Origin: Rostrohypoxylon terebratum
Taxonomy: Eukaryota > Ascomycota > Sordariomycetes > Xylariales > Hypoxylaceae
Assembly (NCBI GenBank): GCA_022497145.1
Contig: MU385906.1
Span: 62,001 to 126,000 of the forward strand
Length of the DNA: 64,000 bases
Reading direction: 5' to 3'
This document shows positions 59,932 to 64,000 of the stretch, piece by piece. The translations under genes were made by a program, and so were the position numbers. Under the pieces are notes generated by a model, which was not told the DNA's origin, did not search any database, and saw nothing but the letters and a program-made list of their open reading frames with translations. The first letter of the stretch is position 1; the number at the start of each line of letters is the position of its first letter.

Positions 59932-61116
59932 GACTTCTTACGTGTCACAAGAGAGGTGCTCGAGGAAAATGCCGGACCAAAACGACTTAACGGAATTGGA
60001 ATTGCCCTATACTCATACATATAATATAATTGAAAGCGCTGCCGTAAATGCTATCGATGTATTGAATGAGCCTGTAGGACTATCTTGCAATTCTGCCTCG
60101 CGAGGGGGCGCATCTGCAAGCACCCCGCCCGCGCCCCCTGATCATCACCAGGTCTCGATCTACAACAGCGACGAGCTTTGGACCTTAATATAGGCTTCCA
60201 TCCATCTCAGAAGAATATGTTCACATACAAGAAATCGAGTCAAGGTAAAATTACTCCCAAACCCGGGCTTCCGGGTATCGACCAAAGCACAAGTGCCCGA
60301 AGGATTTTCAGCCTAACCCCTATCTAAGAGAGCCTAACGTATGCCCAGCGCAACGGTTCCGACAACCATTGGCCTACATTCAATATATATTCAGGGTCTT
60401 ATCAATTATATTTCCAATGATACCTCTGAAATAAACCGAAAATCAAGTAGATGTACCAATCTCCATCTCCCTTCAGCGATACGTCGTTCAATTTGCATGC
60501 CTACTTCTGAGGCTGACATCTCAGGCCACTTGACGCGTATGACGACCAATGGAACTCTGCCATGTTTATTCCTTCGTATGTTCTGTCATCAAGGAGTAAT
60601 ACCAGCTCTCAAAATAATGAGATACCATGACATCATACTTACTAGGCACCTAGTTGCCAACAAGGCTACATGTGATATCGGCGACCAAGGCTCGGCCATC
60701 GAGTACCTAAGGTAGAAACATTGACCGAGGTCACCGAATTATACGGATGTACCTACTGCATAGCCAACATCGATCTTCTGTTGAGTCTCACAACAATAAT
60801 CTCATAGCCTCAGATTTCAAGTCACAGACCACAGCATATAATCAAAGACCGAAGTGGTTATGTAGGTATTGAGTTCATGGAGAACCCACGACGTATCTAT
60901 TGCGATTTCCTATACGTCAAACAGCTATAGACGACGATCATAGCATGAGTAGTTCTCGCCAACACCCAAGCCCAATCCCAATACCTCTCGCCGGCCACCC
61001 GTCATACCATGAATCAGAGCCGATCCTAAACATCTGGAGAAACACTAGGAAAGTAGCAGCCCCTTGATGGAACACATCATCCTTCCCAACAGGCAGAAGA
61101 GCCCAACGAAGTAGCC
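59932..61116. other. Intergenic region upstream of the HeLo gene
   Basis: 1.2 kb. The 124-codon ATG frame at 60341-60715 has no recognisable domain and I do not call it. Otherwise nothing seen. Confidence 0.55.
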
Positions 61117-61964
61117 TCAAGCCTCACCATCGCGATGAACAAAATCGGCATACTCACTCCAAATATCATCCCCACCATCCCCCTCCCCCTCCTCCCCATC
61201 CCCGCCATCGCCCCTAGGCTCCCTCTTAACTGAAGCGCCCGGCCTCCGCGTCTCTATGAGGCTAGTATGGGCCGTGAGCCTCTTGCCGCGGCGTTTCGAC
61301 GGGGTGTCCGGGTCCGGGCCCTCCTCGTCGTCGTCGTCGCCGTTGCCGCCGGTAGCGAGCTTGCGCTTCCGGGTGCCCTTAGCGGGGGAGGGGGAGGCGG
61401 TGTCGGAGACGGCGCCGCTGGCCGTGGTGGTGGTGGTGGTGGCGGAGTCGTCGCCGGGGCGCACGCCGAAGGACTCCGCGAGCGCCAGGAGCTTGCGCTC
61501 CAGGGGCGGGAAGATGTGGCGGGCCGAGTCTTGCGTCTTGTACCCGGCGGCCGCGGTGAACTTGCCGTAGTCTATCTGTGGGCGGTGTTAGTGATGGTGA
61601 TGGGAAGGTAGGCCGTGAGGTGGACATCGGTGTGACATGACATAACATAACATGATATGACATGCATGGTATATCCATAAGAGCGCTGGTGCAGTACATG
61701 ATACGCGTTCATAGTCAAGGTGAGCATGGATGGGAATGATAGAAGATACTTGGAGTGGGAAAGCGATATGACTTGGCGTGAGACGCAATTACTCGGGGGA
61801 TTCTGCCTACTGATTCAAGGAAAGGAAGGACTTACCACTGGCTTGCCATTGTTAACAGACTTGATACAGCACCAGGCTATGGCGATAATCTTGACATCGC
61901 GTTGTGACAAAGTCAAAGTCCCGCCCTCGGGCCCCGCCGCAGCCTTGTTTCCTCGAGGAGCCAT
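61117..61964 (-). CDS. Uncharacterised fungal protein with conserved N-terminal helices and basic/acidic tail
   Basis: Two exons on the minus strand (61964-61836, 61575-61117) join in phase 0 to 195 residues. The N-terminal about 80 residues are folded-looking: TLTLSQRDVKIIAIAWCCIKS, then IDYGKFTAAAGYKTQDSARHIF and PPLERKLLALAESFG, with the rhythm of a helix-turn-helix-like bundle. The remainder is disordered: a Thr-rich stretch, a basic cluster (GTRKRKLATGG), an Asp/Glu run, PSKRRGKR, then a Gly/Asp/Glu-rich acidic end. The basic clusters suggest a nuclear protein. I have seen similar small ORFs annotated as hypothetical in filamentous ascomycetes. No function can be assigned. The splice was chosen for phase and the CACTAAC branch point near 61595. 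Confidence 0.75.
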
Positions 61965-63101
61965 TGTGAATGCCGATGGCCAAGTAGTAAAAGTATGATT
62001 GTTTATTTTCTACTCAAACTCAGGAAGAGCTTGCGAAAGAAAGAAGTCGATGGTGTTGGTCAACTGTGGTGGTAGCGGGAGAAGTAGTTGGGCATGAGGT
62101 AGACAGAAGATGAAAGGAAGTTGAAAGGAACTTTGAGAAGGTGGGTGGGAAGAGAAGAATAAATAGTCTCTCTGCAAGCAAAATCCAGGAAGAAATCAGA
62201 AAGGCGGGGGGCCAGAGGCGTTCTGCGTGGACGTGAATGTGTCGTGAATTACAATTCACAAGTACTTAGACGGTACTTATAAAGGAACATGCAAGGATGC
62301 CTCAGTATGGTATCCAACGCTTGTATAAGGTCATAAAAAACATATATTATCTATAAGAAATATCCAGGGTAACGAAAATCAAAAAGAAAGGTACTTTCTA
62401 GCTGCTGGCAGGGTCGCCGCCGAGTCTTGCGATGGGGCATTTAAGAGCCCCTTTTTAGGTACATAAGTACCTCAAATTTCTACATTCACACCTGGGGATA
62501 TCTGTTCAACATAGCCATATATAAAAAACTACTTTTGGTAAAAAGATTACTCTGAACTTTTAGATACTCCTAGGATTGTTTTATTTTCAATTTAGTGAAA
62601 AGTTGCGGTAAATCTTGCTGGCGTGGTTTAGAGGGTGCATGTATATACATAATAGGGGATCAACCCCCTATTCCTAAAAGGATACAACCCTTCCACAAAT
62701 TTACCAGGAAAACAACCCAGCTCCCTCAGTATTATGTAACTAACAGATCATTTCATATATCTAGATACATCTGGATTGACTCATACATGAAAGGAACAAT
62801 GCGATGTTGACTTAGGGGTTTCTCCAGGTGCCTTTATTTAGGGTTCCTATATGGTTCCAAGGTTAGATTTGGTGGAGGTAGTAATAGCACCTAGAACACA
62901 CACTTTGATTCTTCTTCATCTCTGAACCTACATGGCTAATAATACTGCTTTCATTATAGATATTTTGTCTCAATAATGTCGTAGTCGCTGTCGATATGGA
63001 TACGAAAAAAAAATCCTGACCTCGAACACTCTAGCTACTTCGATCTGTTCTCCTGTCAGGAATACCAGCCAAATTTATATCATATCATTACCCCCGTCGC
63101 T
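61965..63101. other. Intergenic region
   Basis: 1.1 kb of AT-rich sequence with only short frames and no feature that I recognise. Confidence 0.6.
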
Positions 63102-64000
63102 TCAGTCCTCCATGTCTATTTTCTCGAAGTTCGGCACGCTGGTGTTAACCGGCCTAATTCCGCGGCTTGTCAACACCCGCGGTTCTACACCCATGATTGA
63201 ATGAGGGCTGAGTTCACTCCCACTCCTTGGAATCGACATATCTTCGACTTCTTGCACTCCAGTAGTACTTCCTGGTGTGGGAGGTCCGTGGTCGGGCGTG
63301 CCGGTGCGTGAAGGAACACGCGAGGAGGCATGCGAAGGAGCGCGAGAGGGTACACGGGAAGATACGTGCGATGAAATGTGAGAGTGGCTACGTAGTGGGT
63401 GAGGCTTGAGATCAGATGTAAATGTACGTCCGCTTGACGTCCGGTCCAAAGGGGCTGGCTTTCGCTGGTCTTGACCCGAAGCTCCACTTCCGCCACTGAT
63501 AGTTGACGGACCTTGCATCCAATCGACAAGGTTATTCAGTACGAATAACTCTACCTTCAATTTTAGGCTGTATATTGCCGGTCGGAGAGTAGTCTGGACG
63601 TGGTATTCGCCGACCAACTCGTTCACGATAAGCGCGGCATCGAACAAGACGACGATGAGGACGAGCGTGATGAGTTCATATAGCATCCTCTTGACCTGAT
63701 CCTCTCTGACCATGCACAAATGCTTGGATGTCATGTGGAAGGCATACACATACATCCCTGAAATGACAGCCTCTTGTATCAGAAATCCTGCAAGCTGCGC
63801 CATCTTAAGGACGTCAAATCCGTCTTTGAATTTCTTCCCTTTTTCACTACCCGGAGGAGAGGCATTCAGAGCTAAGAAACACACAGTCGCTGGTATCTGT
63901 AAAGTGACGAATGTGGAGATGATAAGGTAGAGGATCCATCTCGGTTTTTGCCGATCGCGAATGACGAGATGTAAGCGCAGGTAGAGGACGAGAGACTGGC
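63102..64000 (-). CDS. Multi-pass membrane protein with Ser/Arg-repeat tail (DUF7703-like), 5' end outside window
   Basis: The frame is open to the window edge on the minus strand, so this is the C-terminal part of a larger protein (about 298 residues seen). It starts SLVLYLRLHLVIRD, followed by hydrophobic segments around WILYLIISTFVTLQIPATVCFLAL, FLIQEAVISGMYVYAF and LITLVLIVVLFDAALIVNELV. This is an integral membrane layout that looks like the fungal DUF7703 family, a call I hold loosely. The cytoplasmic tail has repeated SSR.PSR/SSHVSSRVPSR motifs and ends IDMED. No start codon is seen, so the N-terminus and possible introns cannot be judged. Function unknown. Confidence 0.65.
   Translation of the reverse strand, partial: QSLVLYLRLHLVIRDRQKPRWILYLIISTFVTLQIPATVCFLALNASPPGSEKGKKFKDGFDVLKMAQLAGFLIQEAVISGMYVYAFHMTSKHLCMVREDQVKRMLYELITLVLIVVLFDAALIVNELVGEYHVQTTLRPAIYSLKLKVELFVLNNLVDWMQGPSTISGGSGASGQDQRKPAPLDRTSSGRTFTSDLKPHPLRSHSHISSHVSSRVPSRAPSHASSRVPSRTGTPDHGPPTPGSTTGVQEVEDMSIPRSGSELSPHSIMGVEPRVLTSRGIRPVNTSVPNFEKIDMED

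Noticed and set aside
60341..60715. 124-codon ATG frame upstream of the HeLo gene
   Set aside because: No domain, no splice partner and no clear coding bias.
1..64000. CRISPR arrays, rRNA or 5S genes, secondary-metabolite core genes
   Set aside because: Looked for direct-repeat/spacer structure, conserved rRNA motifs and PKS/NRPS/terpene signatures; none seen.

Overview
The window is nuclear DNA of a filamentous ascomycete, most likely a Sordariomycete. Genes carry short GT-AG introns (about 50-130 bp) with CTAAC-type branch points. They are well spaced on both strands, with intergenic stretches of 0.2-5.8 kb that are rich in microsatellites. The encoded MAP kinase has the exact architecture of the Fus3/Kss1-type (Pmk1/Fmk1) kinases of plant-associated Sordariomycetes. 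Xylariales is only a guess. I reconstructed 19 protein-coding genes by joining exons in frame; all are spliced unless stated, and none is supported by transcript data here.

Layout. 0.3-2.6 kb (+): Ser/Thr-rich single-pass membrane protein. 5.1-6.3 kb (-): Whi5/Nrm1-like G1/S repressor. 6.3-12.1 kb: gene-poor, with a TA-flanked MITE at 9976-10276. 12.1-14.7 kb (+): metzincin-type metalloprotease with a C-terminal jacalin-like region. 16.2-17.4 kb (+): phosphatidylserine synthase. 18.2-20.0 kb (-): UCH37/BAP1-type deubiquitinase. 21.9-25.8 kb (+): nucleoporin Pom152. 28.8-31.2 kb (+): Zn2Cys6 transcription factor. 32.4-32.9 kb (-): conserved small membrane protein. 34.9-37.9 kb (+): COPII coat subunit Sec24. 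42.5-43.8 kb (+): Fus3/Kss1-type MAPK. 45.1-46.3 kb (-): TLDc/OXR1-like protein. 47.4-48.4 kb (-) and 49.0-49.7 kb (+): a divergent pair of uroporphyrinogen-III synthase and Erv1 sulfhydryl oxidase. 50.9-52.6 kb (+): pyruvate decarboxylase, intronless. 53.4-54.8 kb (-): P-loop GTPase with coiled coil and hydrophobic tail. 56.7-57.8 kb (+): intronless protein kinase. 58.1-59.9 kb (-): HeLo-domain protein with a degenerate kinase domain. 61.1-62.0 kb (-): uncharacterised basic/acidic protein. 63.1-64.0 kb (-): 3' part of a multi-pass membrane protein cut by the window edge.

Most genes are single-copy housekeeping genes with no operon-like logic: secretion, nuclear pore, lipid, heme, disulfide relay, fermentation and signalling. 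The exception is 53.4-59.9 kb, which looks accessory. There an apparently active kinase lies tail to tail (228 bp) with a protein that has an N-terminal HeLo domain (a membrane-targeting cell-death domain in fungi) and a C-terminal pseudokinase. A GTPase with a hydrophobic tail lies nearby. This resembles, by analogy only, the animal RIPK-MLKL pair and is the best candidate for a little-described system here.

Other points: a palindromic CCTAGG-type microrepeat occurs at eight intergenic sites, and an upstream ORF overlaps the POM152 start codon as ATGA. No rRNA, tRNA, CRISPR, plasmid or phage features were found.
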